A program made the translations under genes and the position numbers. Below are positions 13,511-24,984 of a DNA stretch of 64,000 bases, piece by piece. Below the pieces are notes generated by a model. That model saw only the letters and a list, made by a program, of their open reading frames with translations, was not told the DNA's origin and searched no databases. The stretch lies in contig CM056550.1 in NCBI GenBank assembly GCA_029721515.1, positions 20,769,119 through 20,833,118 on the forward strand. The letters are read 5' to 3'. Numbering within the stretch: the first letter of the stretch is position 1; each line of letters starts with the position of its first letter. Source of the DNA: Synanceia verrucosa (Eukaryota; Chordata; Actinopteri; Perciformes; Synanceiidae).

Positions 13511-13568
13511 TCATGGCAGTAAAGCGTTCTATTTTAAAGAACATAAATAGTCCTTGGCACTCATAGAG
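13060..13568 (-). mobile_element. piggyBac-like MITE, copy 2, with both ends
   Basis: TTAA at 13056-13059 and TTAA at 13569-13572 flank inverted ends CTCATTGAGTGCC and GGCACTCATAGAG. The core matches the other copies in reverse orientation. At the place where other copies carry the short palindrome GACGTATATATACGTC, this copy has a (TA)n expansion, which makes it longer (509 bp) than the 416-431 bp of other near-complete copies. TTAA targets and ends of this form are the rule for piggyBac elements (established knowledge). Confidence 0.85.
13459..13504. repeat. (TA)n microsatellite inside MITE copy 2
   Basis: A pure (AT)n run bounded by GAAAAAAG and CACACATTCATGGC. These boundaries match the sequence on either side of the TATATA palindrome in other copies of the element, so the tract grew in situ. 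Confidence 0.9.
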
Positions 13569-13572
13569 TTAA

Positions 13573-15275
13573 CATACGGAGACGTTTATAAAATCTCCCA
13601 CTTGGTATCCAAAGTACTGAAAATGAGGAACGTTATGGCTTTTCAGAATACATTTTTACCCTTTGTAGGTCTATTGCTTCAGCAGAAAAACAAAAGATTT
13701 TAATGCCATTGTGTGGTGGGACTTTAAAGGTTTCAGACAAAGAAGGCAGTGTTCTTCAGCGAGGGAGGTTAAAATGACTGAAATGGACGTTACTGGCATC
13801 GTCCAAACAAAACAAAACAAAAAACCGCCAGTGGAACTTCCCACTTCCCTCCCCATCCGGAGGAGTCGGTCAGTGTGTACATTCCCCAGCCTCAAACACA
13901 GCTCTGGCGTCCAGGGCTCGGTGACCATCTATTATCTATAAAGTGTTTGTTTAACGGCAGACATAACAGGACATCTACAGATGTGTCTGTTTGGATATGA
14001 AACACTGGGATGTGGAGACGGTTAAACACCATGAAAAAACACTTAAGATCTGTGTGGATCCGTATATCGCACCATAAAAGATCAGCCTTTTCAGATGAGT
14101 GAATATTGTAATATATTGATAATGAAATAACATTGTGATAATTACAGCTTAATAAATCTCTCTGAGGAAGGCCTGATTGGTGTTATTGATTGCTTTGCTT
14201 ATGAATGTTATTGGTCAGTACACACCCGCCATCTTATTGTGGTTATTGATGATTGTTTTTATGAGCTTTGAGTGTGCAAACATGTCTTGTCTTTTCCGTT
14301 TGTCTCGTCAAATTCTTTTATCCCTAAAAATTGATGTTTCATAATAAAATGTTATATTTAAACAAAAGGTCCTGAAAGCTTTAGGACTGTGTCGCTCTGG
14401 TTCGAGCTGAGGGGCCATAATTATTCAATTGTTTCTAGTGAGGAGATTTGTGTTTCTTTTTTTTCCTCCACTGGTTTTGCATTTGTTAAATGTACCTAAG
14501 ACAAATGGCTCTGCATCGCTGGGCTCTTCCTCATGAATGAATAACAATGTTAATCAGTCAGGGCTTTGTTCCTCTGCACTGCATGCCGAACAAGTGCAGC
14601 CAGCTCACCTGACCCCTCTATCAATTCGACACAATAGCGTCCCTGATTCTTTCACTGTGAGCACTTCCTTTATGCAAATTAAGTCACCTGAATCCCAGAT
14701 AGCACCGAAGCGGGGCTTTTAATCGCTCAGTGTGTAGATTGTACAAACTGCTCTTTGGAGTGAGCACTTCTCAGGGTCACTTCAAACCACTGCAGGAATC
14801 AGACTGGGAAACAAAAGGGATTTGTGAGAATAGTCTTTGGGGCATGACAGCGAGAGGAGAGCTTAAGTTTGGTTGGCGTGAATAGGCATGAATTATAGCT
14901 GCAGGTCCTTATCCCTCCTGTAGGGTTTACCCATCTCTTGTTTCAATTAGCAGGAGGGGGTTGGACCGACAGTATCTCTGTAAATCCACCACTTCACCCC
15001 AATTGGTAAAAGAGCAGGAACACATTCATACTCTCTTGCAACTTCAGCTCTCCGACTTTTAGTCCCTCATGTCATTTGCTCTAATGTCTCACTGCGTGTT
15101 CTCCATTTAAACTGTAAATGGAATGTCTCCATTCATTTATTTCTCCAATTTACATTACATGTGGACATTCAGAAATTACATGCAGAACGTAAAGCAACTA
15201 TCTGCTCATAAACAGATCTCATAACTAAGTGTTAAGAAATATTTTGATCATGTTTCTACATTAAGAAATATTTCG
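13573..15275. other. No gene; possible conserved regulatory sequence near 14500-14720
   Basis: No exon is seen. The part 14500-14720 is complex and unique, and carries an octamer ATGCAAAT at 14672-14679 and several TAAT-type motifs. This is only suggestive of a conserved enhancer; alignment with other fish would decide. Confidence 0.35.
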
Positions 15276-15283
15276 GCTCAATG

Positions 15284-15964
15284 TAGGACTGGGTGTCGTT
15301 CAAAAGGTTTTGCAAATGATGCCAATTTCGATACCTTTGTTTTGATACCAGTTCTAGAACAATACTTTTTTCAATACCCCAATAAATTATTTGTGTAATT
15401 TGGTATTTAATCATGGTCATAATCAATATGGACCCTGAGGAGTGAGTGTTTGCTTTATGGTGTATTCACTGGAAGTCAGAACTTGGAGCTCAGATCACTG
15501 TAACCTCAAAGTTTAGTGCTCCCAGCTCTTCCAGCCTTACAGACGTACAACAAAACATGTAGCTACTGTTTACGTCATAGCATGAATTCTACGTCAGGAT
15601 GGTGAGATTAATCCGACATTCCAAGTTGAAGATCCGACTTCACGGAGGGTTCTGATTTTAAATTCTGACTTGGAGCATGGAAATTCTGATATTCACATAT
15701 AACACTGTTGCTGCAGTGACATTAATCCTTTGTTTTCGCAGCGATGTTTGTCTCCTTATGCTTGGAAAGTGGGAGGACGGATCATTGTTTCTATGAATCT
15801 GAAGGAGACATGTCCCCCTGTCCATAGAGACATCTGAGAGCATGGTTCACAGACACTTGGGTATCGGAATTTGACACCAAAAATGATTCATTTTTTGATA
15901 CCAGATAGGATTGGAGCTTTTCGGTCAGTGCTACAAAAGTATCGAAGTTCGGTACTCAGCCCTA
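15284..15964 (+). mobile_element. hAT-like non-autonomous element, family A copy 2, complete
   Basis: The element begins TAGGACTGGGTG and ends CTCAGCCCTA, an imperfect terminal inverted repeat. It is flanked by a perfect 8-bp direct repeat GCTCAATG (15276-15283 and 15965-15972). An 8-bp duplication and CAG/TAG-type ends are the signature of hAT transposition. Subterminal parts repeat GATACC/GGTATC motifs. There is no transposase ORF, so it was mobilised in trans. Length is 681 bp. Confidence 0.9.
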
Positions 15965-15972
15965 GCTCAATG

Positions 15973-18900
15973 TCTTTTCTGCTTTTATTTAGTAGCATTT
16001 TTATAAAACATAACATTACACATTACACTTTTATATCTGTTATTTTGTTTCATCGACTGGCGTAACCTTTTAGCTTAGCTTGAACAGAGTTTAGGGGCAT
16101 GAAGTGTTTTTTAAGATGCTCCAAGGTAAGACTCACAATAAGTAAAAAAAAAAAAAAAAAAAAATAACTTTTATAATAGACATGCACCACAGTGCTAAGT
16201 TAACCTCAACCTCAAAGGTTTTTTTTTAACAAGGCAGGAAATAAAGTGCGGTCTCAGTTTAGAGCAGTTGGCCCTGAACTCATCTTCTTCCATTTTTTAC
16301 TCAAGAGGAGCCATTTTAAGTGTCAAAGACAACTAACCAAGCCTGAGAGAACTAACATGTGCATTTAGAGGATTTAATTGCTAAAAAACTGTATGAATCA
16401 TAAGCATGATGCATTTATTCATCACATCAATGCTAAATGCCTTCATGGCCATTAACAGCCGCTCTCTACGCCACGGTGCGCTTACATGCATGATTCCTTG
16501 TTACACCGGGTGTGAGGGAATGCTTTTCATTTAAACATCCAACCACAGAGCCGTGGGTGATGCTGTCTGCGTCTAGCCTGAGGCCAACGATACATGTGCT
16601 CATTCATTTTTCACACCTTGAAGACAGATGAGGACCACATGGGCCGAACATGAGCAACTTGTGGTGGTGCAGCGTGTTCTCCTGCACCACGGGACTGTAA
16701 TTAAAGTGTAAAATGTGAATACAGAGGATAACAGGAAAAAAAAAAACAGAGGAAAGCGCAACCTGGAAAGGCCTTGGGGGACAACAGGCATTGAGAGAAG
16801 AACAACAAGATAGCAGATGAAGAAAGGGGGAAGGGAGGGTGATTGAGATGGGAAGAAAAATATGCCTGTGGCAGGAAGGAGAAACCAAACCAGCTCATTA
16901 CTGACCCAAGCACACAGGCAGGAAGAAAAAGAAGTTGGAAACACACTGAAGTGCAAAGAAGGAAAACATGTAAGTAGCGTAATAGATAAAGAGAAAATAT
17001 TTTGCGATTTTTGGTATACGTCTATACGGTGGCGTACTATCGTTACGCCGATTTCATCACAGTGTGATGGCGGTATATTTTGGAGTGCACTGTCACACAG
17101 GCGGTCATCGGGTCAGCTGTTAGACGAGTCTGCAGGGTCTTTAATGAGCAGCAGACCCTCCGAGTAGCAAACAAGCTCCTTCTTGAATGCGACGACAAAG
17201 AAGCAGATGAAAGAACAAGAAGCACCCCTTTATCCCAAAAAATACGCAGAAAAATTCAAATGTTCCCTGCCTTTATATTTCTTCATCTCAGTGTGGTGAG
17301 CTAGCATCCGCTCACTTCTTTTCACCTTTTATCTCACTTATTCTGCATGTTTTGAGCTAATTTTTTTTTCTCCTTTGTTGCACAAACCTGCTCCCCTCTA
17401 TCCTTCTCTTCCCTCTTCTCCATCCTTACTGGAACATAACAAGCCCACTGACTTGCACTTTGTGTGTACCCGTGCTGTCCTGCTTTTATGGGGCAACAAA
17501 TTAGCCCAGTGGAGAATCATGCTGCCACTGCTGAGCAGTCAACACCAAGCTCGTCTGAAAGGATGCCCTCATCGCCACCACTCTCCATTGCGCTGGCTTC
17601 CACTCAGCTCCGGCCTGAGGAGCATTGGTCGCCCGCCGCAAACACGACCATGGTGCAACGAGCCACAGCTTAACACCATCTCAGATACTGACGGTGTGAT
17701 TGCAGTTAAGGAAATGGAGCAGAATGGTGACTAGCGAAGCCAAAACGAGAAGGCAACAGGCCTGAGAGTGGGCGGACTGGGTGATGGAACGGCAATATTT
17801 TCTGTTAAGCAGGATGCAGGAACTGTCGCTCAATGTAGTGTAACCAAGAAGACACGACTTTGGTATATCAGATAAATAAGCTGCTGTTTTAGAGAGAAAC
17901 TGTCATGGTGGCAGTTATTTACCCCAAACGAGAGAAAGTTTAATTTATCTTAAATTCCAACTGAAATCACGCTCAGCTCACTGGTTCTTTGGCTCATGAA
18001 TGAGTTCTGTTCAGCGTTTCTTTGGGTTTTCTTCAGCTAATTTTTTTTTTTTTTTTTTTTTTAAATGGTGGTGGTTGGTGTTGAATGGGTTCATGTGTAC
18101 ACTCATTTTGCTGGGAGTATACAATTGGAGCTAAAAAAAAAAGTCTTAAAACAGTGTTTTTAGAACTACAATTGTTCCTCCACTCCAAAAAAAAAAACCT
18201 TTTACGCTCAAAATATGTCTAATGTATGCCCTAAAAGTTTCCCAACACCAGTTTGAATCGCCAATCCAATGAAACACAAAAAACTAAAAGGGTTATGAGT
18301 CATTTCATACTGATTTTATCTTGGCAGGTCTGCAACCTCAGCCCTTCTCTATAATTACACCCATAATGGTCAATTCTACACATGAAAAATTTGCATCCAA
18401 TGCCAACATTTAGTGCCAAAAGTGAACATAGTGTGCCCTTTAGTAAGGGTGTACAAGTAGCCATCGAAATGACCTCAAGTGTTGTGCATAAGTTGTCGAA
18501 AATTGCCATTGTACATTGTACATGACATTTCCCTTCCTGTCTCTCCTACACAAACCCATACCAACTGCATCTTTCCCCCAACTCCTAACAAATTACAATC
18601 CAGCTATAAAAAAAAACAAAAAAAAAAATAATAATAAAGAGTAAACAAAAAGCCATTTCATGAAGTCCTAATGGAAAAAAACTGCCCTAAGGGTAGGGGA
18701 AATATATTGCAGTTAAGTAGGCGCCACTGTAATCCCACATTTCAACAGCAAAATGTTAATTAAACAGAAACGATGCTTCCCCATGGGGCAGAGGAGCCAT
18801 CATTAAGACAATAAAATTACAGGGAGGAAATATTTGTTGTGAAAATACATGTAATCATGCATCTGTAAGTACACAACGCATGCCAGCTCTTATAACGGAT

Positions 18901-19265
18901 GTCACATCACACACAGATAGTTACAACCAGTGGTTATTCCACATGGCCTGGCTCGAGGAAGGATGAATGAGGCCCAAGAGCCATTAGTCATGTGTGACCC
19001 AGCCAGGCGTAATCAGAGCCTAATTCAACAGAGATACCACCACTGAGGCTAAAGCCCGCTCCTCGTTAATCATTCCAGCATCAGCTACAGCACCGACCTA
19101 TGGCTTTAATCTTTATTAATGGTAGCCCACTTTAACTCCCTCTGTTCCTGGTCAAGCTGCAGAGAGGCTCTGAGAGCAAACAAGTGGTGCCCAGAATAAA
19201 ACAGAGGACAGGGAAGTAAAAGCCACGTGACAAATTCTCTCAATTGATGCCATTTTTTCAACAGC
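15973..19265. other. No gene recognised
   Basis: It includes poly-A (16144-16164), a purine-rich block (about 16780-16960) and poly-T (18041-18062). The 74-codon plus-strand frame at 17080-17304 looks protein-like in composition but has no matching family or splice context. The stretch 18930-19140 is complex unique sequence with homeobox-like TTAATC/TTAATGG motifs and could be a conserved element. Confidence 0.45.
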
Positions 19266-19269
19266 TTAA

Positions 19270-19622
19270 AGGGTAAGTGACTTTTTTTTATAAATTGGAC
19301 CTTATTTCTGAGATAAAATTCTTTTACTCACCCATTTCACTTTGGAGTCATTTGGAGTATTTCCAATTGCATCTATTTATCCATTTAACAGTAGTGAATG
19401 GGGCACTGAAATGCAGCCAGTAAATGACACAACCTTCACCATTTCTCAAATAATAGACATTTAATAAGATGGGCTATATTATTAGTATTCTCATTTAAGT
19501 CAGGAGTTGCCTGTAACTTGAGAAAACAGATAGTCCAAATGACTCAGAGGTGAAATGGGTGAGTAAATGACAGTATTTTATCCCAGAAATAAGGCCCAAT
19601 GTGTAAAAATGGCACTTCCCCT
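19270..19622. mobile_element. Fold-back element flanked by TTAA, family C copy 1
   Basis: TTAA at 19266-19269 and 19623-19626 encloses long inverted arms. The left arm reads AGGGTAAGTGAC then TTGGACCTTATTTCTGAG. The right arm in reverse reads AGGGGAAGTGCC then TTGGGCCTTATTTCTGGG, and both continue to a GAGTCATTTGGA block. The arms are roughly 100 nt with mismatches. No ORF. The TTAA fits a piggyBac-type target, though a TA target cannot be excluded. Confidence 0.8.
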
Positions 19623-19626
19623 TTAA

Positions 19627-20628
19627 GCGCTCCAAACCAGGCAAGTAACCTGCTACAGTAAGACTCAATCTAGCTTTCTCTCAGATGAAGAATTAGCTAG
19701 ATGTAGGGAGAAAAAGGATGTCTTCAGAGATTCATTATGCAGAAAATATGTCATTGCCAAAGATTTCAGGAGTTTAGGGGAAGTTTATTTGTCATTTTCT
19801 TCTGTGGTGGTAGAGTGAAACAGTACAGTGAACACATTTAAAGACTCAGTGTCAGTTTCTCCCCATTCCCCCAATTCATAATAATGTAATAATTTGGGTA
19901 GTTATGAATTAATCCCTTTCTCCCTCACTTCTTGTCAGCTCTCTATAATAAAGGCATAATGGCCAAAACATACTTCATGTTATTGCTATGGTAACTCCTA
20001 TTTCGCTGCCCATAAATGAATTAAGTGACTATATCTAATTTTACCTTTTATTTTTAATTATATTACATTTGTACAAACCGTCATTGTTTCAAATGACTGA
20101 TTATATTTTATTGTTTTTATTTAACTTCATAAGGTGCAGTGTGCAGGATTTGGAAGCATCTCTGGAAGAAATTGTTCCATATTAATACACAAAAGCAGAT
20201 CCTACAAATGCTGCACACAGGTCCTTTAAATGGTGCCTGCATAATATTAAAGGAATTGATTCTGATTCTTGATTTTTTTTTCCTCCAGGTTTTTTTTTGT
20301 GACTGTCTCCTTAACAAAGTGGATAAAACAGCAAATTTTTCTTTACTGAAGTTCATTTTCAATCCAAGCCTGAAGAGTCTTTGTCGACTTGGTAAGTCAA
20401 CATGCCGCTTCAGAATTTTTCTGCTTTGTGTTGTGAAAGGGCATATTCATATTATATTATAGCACATATATACAGCACATTTGTTACGGAGAGAACTGGA
20501 GCAGCTTTTCTCTGACTGCGAGCAGAAAACGACTGGTAAGTGGAAAATAGAAAACCTGGAGTGGCCTGGAGCAGAGTGATTACAGAATGATTTGAGCGTG
20601 GAGCTGAAATTGCTGCTGTTCCACTCTG

Positions 20629-20631
<3 letters not shown>
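19627..20631. other. No gene recognised
   Basis: AT-rich sequence with poly-T runs. The 107-codon frame at 20139-20462 is low in complexity and has no recognisable domain. Confidence 0.5.

Positions 20632-20662
<31 letters not shown>
20632..20662. repeat. (GT)n microsatellite
   Basis: About 15 uninterrupted GT units. Confidence 0.95.
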
Positions 20663-20665
<3 letters not shown>

Positions 20666-20769
20666 CACATAAAACAACTGCTGTTGTTGAAGAGTTGCCA
20701 GTTGTCAGAGTGCCTCTCAGGTGTCTGTCTCTCTTATAAGATCAGTTTTTGGCAATTATGCTCTGAACA

Positions 20770-20878
20770 GGTTCATTTCAAGTTCATTTCTAGTAATATA
20801 TTGCAATATGTTGTCTTCTGATATAATAATGATTCTTAATTTTTTAATATTGATTATTATTGATATTTTTAACTTTTT
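20770..20878 (-). mobile_element. Fragment of hAT-like family B
   Basis: It contains GTAATATATTGCAATAT and TCTTCTGATATAATAATGAT, matching the 44200-44400 part of family B copy 3. It ends at the breakpoint with MITE copy 3. Confidence 0.6.
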
Positions 20879-21263
20879 GGTCATTTTGAGTCATATTTCT
20901 AGACCCACAGAATATTTTGTACTATGTCTCTGAAAACACTGAATAGCTCAAATGAAAGAAGAGACTCTCTATTTCATCATGAAAAAATGTTTGATTTTCC
21001 CTTGTTCCATTCTTGTTTTATCAGAGGTAGAGGCCACTTTCACCAAAAACGCCACTTTTTGTCCAGAATCTGTTCATTTTGCTCTCTAATCTTGCTCGTC
21101 TCCTCTTGCTGCTTTGATCTCTGTGGTGTATACTGTCTCTTAATGCTCTGACTACAAATCCCAGCAGCCCTAAAATTACTCACAGGCTGCAGGAGACCAT
21201 GATCAGAGACCCGGTGCCGAAAAAAGACTTTGACATACATATACGTCAATAGCACTAAATGAG
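20879..21263 (-). mobile_element. piggyBac-like MITE, copy 3, one end lost
   Basis: The right end GCACTAAATGAG is followed by TTAA at 21264-21267. The other terminus is missing and replaced by a family B fragment. The core includes GAATATTTTGTACTATG, GAATAGCTCAAATGAAAG and ACTCACAGGCTG, common to the family. The open frame starting MSLKTLNSSNERRD recurs in the copy at 62288 and, in part, in other copies because it is repeat sequence. Confidence 0.85.
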
Positions 21264-21267
21264 TTAA

Positions 21268-21707
21268 AGCACATAACTATGCTCCCAACTTTGTGGGAAC
21301 AGTTTGGAGCTGGCCCCTTCCGCTTCCAACATGACTGTGCACCAGTGCACAAAGCAAGGTCCATAAAGACATGGATGACAGAGTCTGGTGTGGATGAACT
21401 TGACTGGCCTGCACAGAGTCCTGACCTCAACCCGATAGAACACCTTTGGGATGAATTAGAGCAGAGACTGAGAGCCAGGCCTTCTCGTCCAACATCAGTG
21501 TGTGACCTCACAAATACGCTTCTGGAAGAATGGTCAAAAATCCCATAAACACACCCTAAACCTTGTGGACAGCCTTCCCAGAAGAAGCTGTTATAGCTGC
21601 AAAGGGTGGACCAACGTCATATTGAACCCTATGGATTAGGAATGGGATGTCACTTAAGTTCATATGCGAGTCAAGGCAGGTGAGCGAATACTTTTGGCAG
21701 TGTAGTG
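21268..21707 (+). pseudogene. Tc1-like transposase, 5'-truncated, with 3' terminal repeat
   Basis: This is the C-terminal part of a Tc1/mariner DDE transposase, the enzyme that cuts and pastes the element at TA sites. The frame at 21279-21548 shows FQHDCAPVHKA with the second catalytic Asp and SPDLNPIEHLWDEL with the catalytic Glu. The 34 residues between them are the DD34E spacing of Tc1-like enzymes. The N-terminal DNA-binding region and first Asp are absent, and the frame stops after EEWSKIP. Downstream, GGCAGGTGAGCGAATAC then TTTTGGCAGTGTAGTG is the 3' terminal inverted repeat, followed by TA (21708-21709). It abuts MITE copy 3 directly on its left. Non-functional remnant. Confidence 0.93.
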
Positions 21708-21709
21708 TA

Positions 21710-22439
21710 TATATAGAAGCTGTTGGATTCATCAAACTTTTGGAGTGACGTTGACTCTTCCGTGCCATACCATCAGTCCAAGTAATGGCTTTAGCAGTAG
21801 CCCAGCTTAGACCTTTCGACCCTGTAATATACTTAGATGCAATTACATTATCCATTTGATCCATTAATTTGCTCTCCAGTTGAGATGCTCAACTTAAAGC
21901 CAGCGTCTTCACTCCAGAGAAAGGACATCCTCTCCCTCTCTCTTTCTCTCTCAAAACTGTGCATTAAAACTGTCTTTCTGACTGAAAATGTGAGCGAGGA
22001 GGAGAGTGGCTCTAAATCTTTGCCAAAAACCTCTGAGTAAAGAGTGGGGATTTAATTTGGAGTTTAAATAATTTTGGTAATAGGTCAGATATGAGTCATG
22101 GATGGCTATTTGTCATTGCCTACTTTCAGTCCTCGAGTAGGGTTTAATGTAAGAGGCACGCTGTAAATACACACATGTCAAAGTAAGAACAGTTTTGCAG
22201 GGTTTATGGTTTGTAAATCTGCACATGTATCTGGGGATGATTCTCCATGCCCAATTCAATATCATGGTAAAAAAAAAATTGGAGCAAACGTTAATTTGAT
22301 ATCACTGTAAAAACACCTCCTTCAAACTGTATTCAGGTTTCTAAGCAACACATTTTATTTTACAAGATTACATTTGAACACATCATGATGGTGTTCTAAT
22401 TTACCTTCTGTTAATATTCATTTGTACTGAATAGAGATT
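21710..22439. other. No gene recognised
   Basis: Contains a CT-rich patch at 21929-21955. No other supported feature. Confidence 0.5.
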
Positions 22440-22515
22440 AAATATTTACCTGTTCATACTGCTGGAGGTGAATTCCCAATGGGGGATCAATGAAACTATT
22501 CTACTCTGTTCCAAG
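22440..22515 (+). mobile_element. LINE/SINE-type 3' tail
   Basis: GGTGAATTCCCAATGGGGGA then TCAATGAAACTATTCT resembles the hairpin-plus-tail (GGGGATCAATAAA, then a short repeat) at the 3' end of fish LINE-mobilised SINEs. The body is not recognisable. Confidence 0.45.
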
Positions 22516-22867
22516 TAAATCATTATGAAATATTAATGGTAGCTATTAGCGCTGCAGGATTGTGTTGCCTAACTGCTAAAGTTAACTTTCTGATTTCAGC
22601 ACAGATATCAGGGAGTGAGTCTTAGATATGATGGTATGGATGCTATCACAGCGACCTCTGACTGTTTCATCTTGACATTCTTACCTTAACTCTAACCAGT
22701 GGACCAGTAATATGGACCTGGTCTGATAAGCTCTCCTAACATCCTTAGACTGTGCATGTTAGGGGCGGCTATTGGCAAGGACTTCACAATGCAACACATA
22801 TCGCGATACTTGTGTCACGATACGATACATTATTGTGATATTCTACATAGATCGCTGAGAAATGTAA

Positions 22868-23190
22868 CTCTCTGAGTGCCATTGACGTTTTTGCGCCTTT
22901 TAAAATCCAATGCTTGAGTGCCATTGATGTATATATACGTCAAAGTGGTTTTTCGACAGCAGACACAAGAGGGCGCTCTAACACAGCTTGTGAGTAATAT
23001 TGGGGCTTCTGGGATTTGTAGTCAGGACATAAAGAGACTGTATACACCACGGAGGTCAAAGCAGGAAGTGGACGATCGCGATTAGAGAGCAAAACAAACA
23101 GATTCTGGACAAAAAGTGGTGATTTTGGTGAAACTGGACTATACGTCTAATAAAACAAGAATGGAACAAGGTAAAAATAAACTTTTTTTC
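22868..23190 (+). mobile_element. piggyBac-like MITE, copy 4, right half lost
   Basis: It begins CTCTCTGAGTGCCATTGACG after GTAA (a decayed TTAA). It inserted where intact family B copies read GAGAAATTTAAAATG, which offers a TTAA. It carries the duplicated terminal module (second CTTGAGTGCCATTGATGTA) and the core to GAATGGAACAAGG. It stops in the T-run where the Tc1-like remnant starts. Confidence 0.85.
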
Positions 23191-23750
23191 AGGTTGTGCA
23201 GAGACGTCAAACGGCAGCTGGCTATGTGGACATGTTGCAGGGGGCATCCCTCATGACTGAAGGCCATCATCTGTGTGCTAATGACTGGGTTTTTCAACAG
23301 GAAAGCGCTGCAGTTCACAATACCCACCTGACAAAGAAATAACATCACTCTTTTAAACTATCCTACATGTTCCCCTGATCTAAATCAAACTGAGAACATT
23401 TGGGGTTGGATGGCAAGGGAAGTTTACAAAAATGGACACCAGTTCCAGACAGTGGATGCCCTCCATGAAGCCATCTTCACCACTTGGAGCAACATTCCCA
23501 CTAGCCTCCTGGAAATACTAGCATCAAGCATGCCCAAACCAATTTTTGAGGTGATTAAGCTACTCATTATTGAGTCCTTTTTTGAAAATTTTATTTCTAT
23601 TTTATGTGATTAAACTTTAGATCAGCTGATGAACAGCCTGTTTCAGTGTAATTGTTGTTTGCAATAAATTGCTTACTCATTTTTTTTGTCTCACTCCCAT
23701 TTCTTATTCTTGCAATTTTTCAACTGGTCTTAAAATTTTGATCAGGAGTG
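23191..23750 (+). pseudogene. Second Tc1-like transposase remnant with 3' terminal repeat
   Basis: Degraded Tc1-like transposase. Readable pieces include a WVFQQESAAVHN segment, where the catalytic Asp of FQQD is replaced by Glu, SPDLNQTENIWGWMAREVYK around the catalytic Glu, and TVDALHEAIFTTWSNIP. The segments lie in different frames, so frameshifts are present. The N-terminal half is missing. The 3' terminal repeat GGTCTTAAAATTTTGATCAG then GAGTG ends at 23750 before TA. It belongs to a different Tc1-like subfamily from the copy at 21268, as its terminal repeat is unrelated. Confidence 0.9.
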
Positions 23751-23902
23751 TATTAGGGCTGTTTAAGTTACCGCGTTAAAATAGATTTTTCTTTTATTTA
23801 TTTTTTTTTTATGTCAATATGTGGAAGTCGTTCTGGATTTATGATTGACCCAAAATTTTTTTGGGGAAAAAAATCCAGTTGTTTCCCAGCCCTAGTGCAT
23901 AT

Positions 23903-24984
23903 CCTCATTACCATGGAAGCATAAAGCAGCACAGTACAGTATGTATGAACACAGTGGCTGAACGCCACAAATCTAGCAGCTCGTGAGCACACATGAACCT
24001 TTTTGCTCAGATAATAACTACTTCCTTTTTACACAAGTTGGAAAAACCAAAGAACACAATCATTAGCTTCTACATCACAGAGCAATGAGGGTTTCTCAGA
24101 GAGATCTGGAGAGATGTGAGGAGGAAAAGAGAGGGATCAGACGAAGGGGGAAGGGAGGTGAGGAGGGAATGAAGGCGACGCTCTCCATCACTCTCCACTC
24201 TGAGAGGCCTCTCGTTAAATATTCCCACCATAATGACAGCACTGAGGGAGCTACTTGCACTCTGTTATTAGAGACAAGGTATACTTCCCTCTCTTCGCTC
24301 ATCTCTGCACTTTCCTTCTCCCTTCTTCGGTCTCTGGAGATAACTTTACATTCCTCCGTCTTTCTCTCTCTCCACCTCCTCTCTTTTTTTCTCTCTTGTC
24401 TCAAGAGCAAGGCCACCTCAAGATGTTATTTTCCCTCCTACAGTTACACATAGTGTCTGAGGACATCACCCACAAAGAGCTGCAATGTTCCTCTGCATTA
24501 TACATTTTGTATAATGTGCAATTATATTCCAGCCGCCAAACAGGTGTGGAGCATGCTTTTTTCATGTGTGCTATGTACTGTTCATCTCGACTTGGCCTTG
24601 CATGTGAACGCATTCCTGCACTGCTTCCTGTTTTCATTGTGTTTACAGCTTCGCTAAGCACTGAGGCAGAGAGAGATACAGGATGAGCCGCCATGTTCAC
24701 GGACACCCAGCAGTTCACCACTATACAATTAACTATTTACTATTATTAACTAATAAAATCATAAAAGAGACCATAATAATCAGAGCAAGCATCTAACCGC
24801 CAGTGTTCACTTTATTTTTTTCTGCAGAGAAAGCTCAGTGCTTTTAATCAACCTGTGTGTTCATATCGCTGTTGGTTCGACTGCAAGTTTTTTCTTTGAT
24901 ATAATTTCTTCCATTCTCTGCACATCTGCTCATTTGGTGTCTTGCTAATGACTTCACAGCCATGTTGGCTTTTGATATCTTCAT
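23903..24984. other. No gene; mirror purine/pyrimidine tracts
   Basis: A purine-rich tract (24095-24180) and a pyrimidine-rich tract (24340-24405) create overlapping open frames of 106-143 codons on both strands. These are compositional artefacts. Confidence 0.6.

Larger units (their letters stand above)
22760..23894 (+). mobile_element. hAT-like family B copy 1, host of nested insertions
   Basis: The left end TAGGGGCGGCTATTGGCAA (22760) continues with CGCGATACTT and CACGATACGATACATTA, as in copies at 40634 and 44190. After a foreign insert it resumes at 23754 with TAGGGCTGTTTAAGTTACCG, the next module of the same family, and ends CAGCCCTA at 23894. Flanking 8-mers GTGCATGT (22752-22759) and GTGCATAT (23895-23902) differ at one base and are read as the target duplication. 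The insert is MITE copy 4 joined to a Tc1-like remnant. Confidence 0.8.

Noticed and set aside
17080..17304. 74-codon frame with protein-like composition
   Set aside because: No family recognised and no convincing splice pair; kept only as a note in the gap entry.
20924..21151. Recurrent open frame MSLKTLNSSNERRD..., also at 62386 and, in part, at 50668, 29xxx and 7575 (reverse)
   Set aside because: It lies wholly within the piggyBac-like MITE; recurrence is due to the repeat, and frames break in other copies.
24085..24686. Overlapping frames of 106-143 codons on both strands
   Set aside because: Purine/pyrimidine tracts remove stop codons on both strands; products are low complexity.
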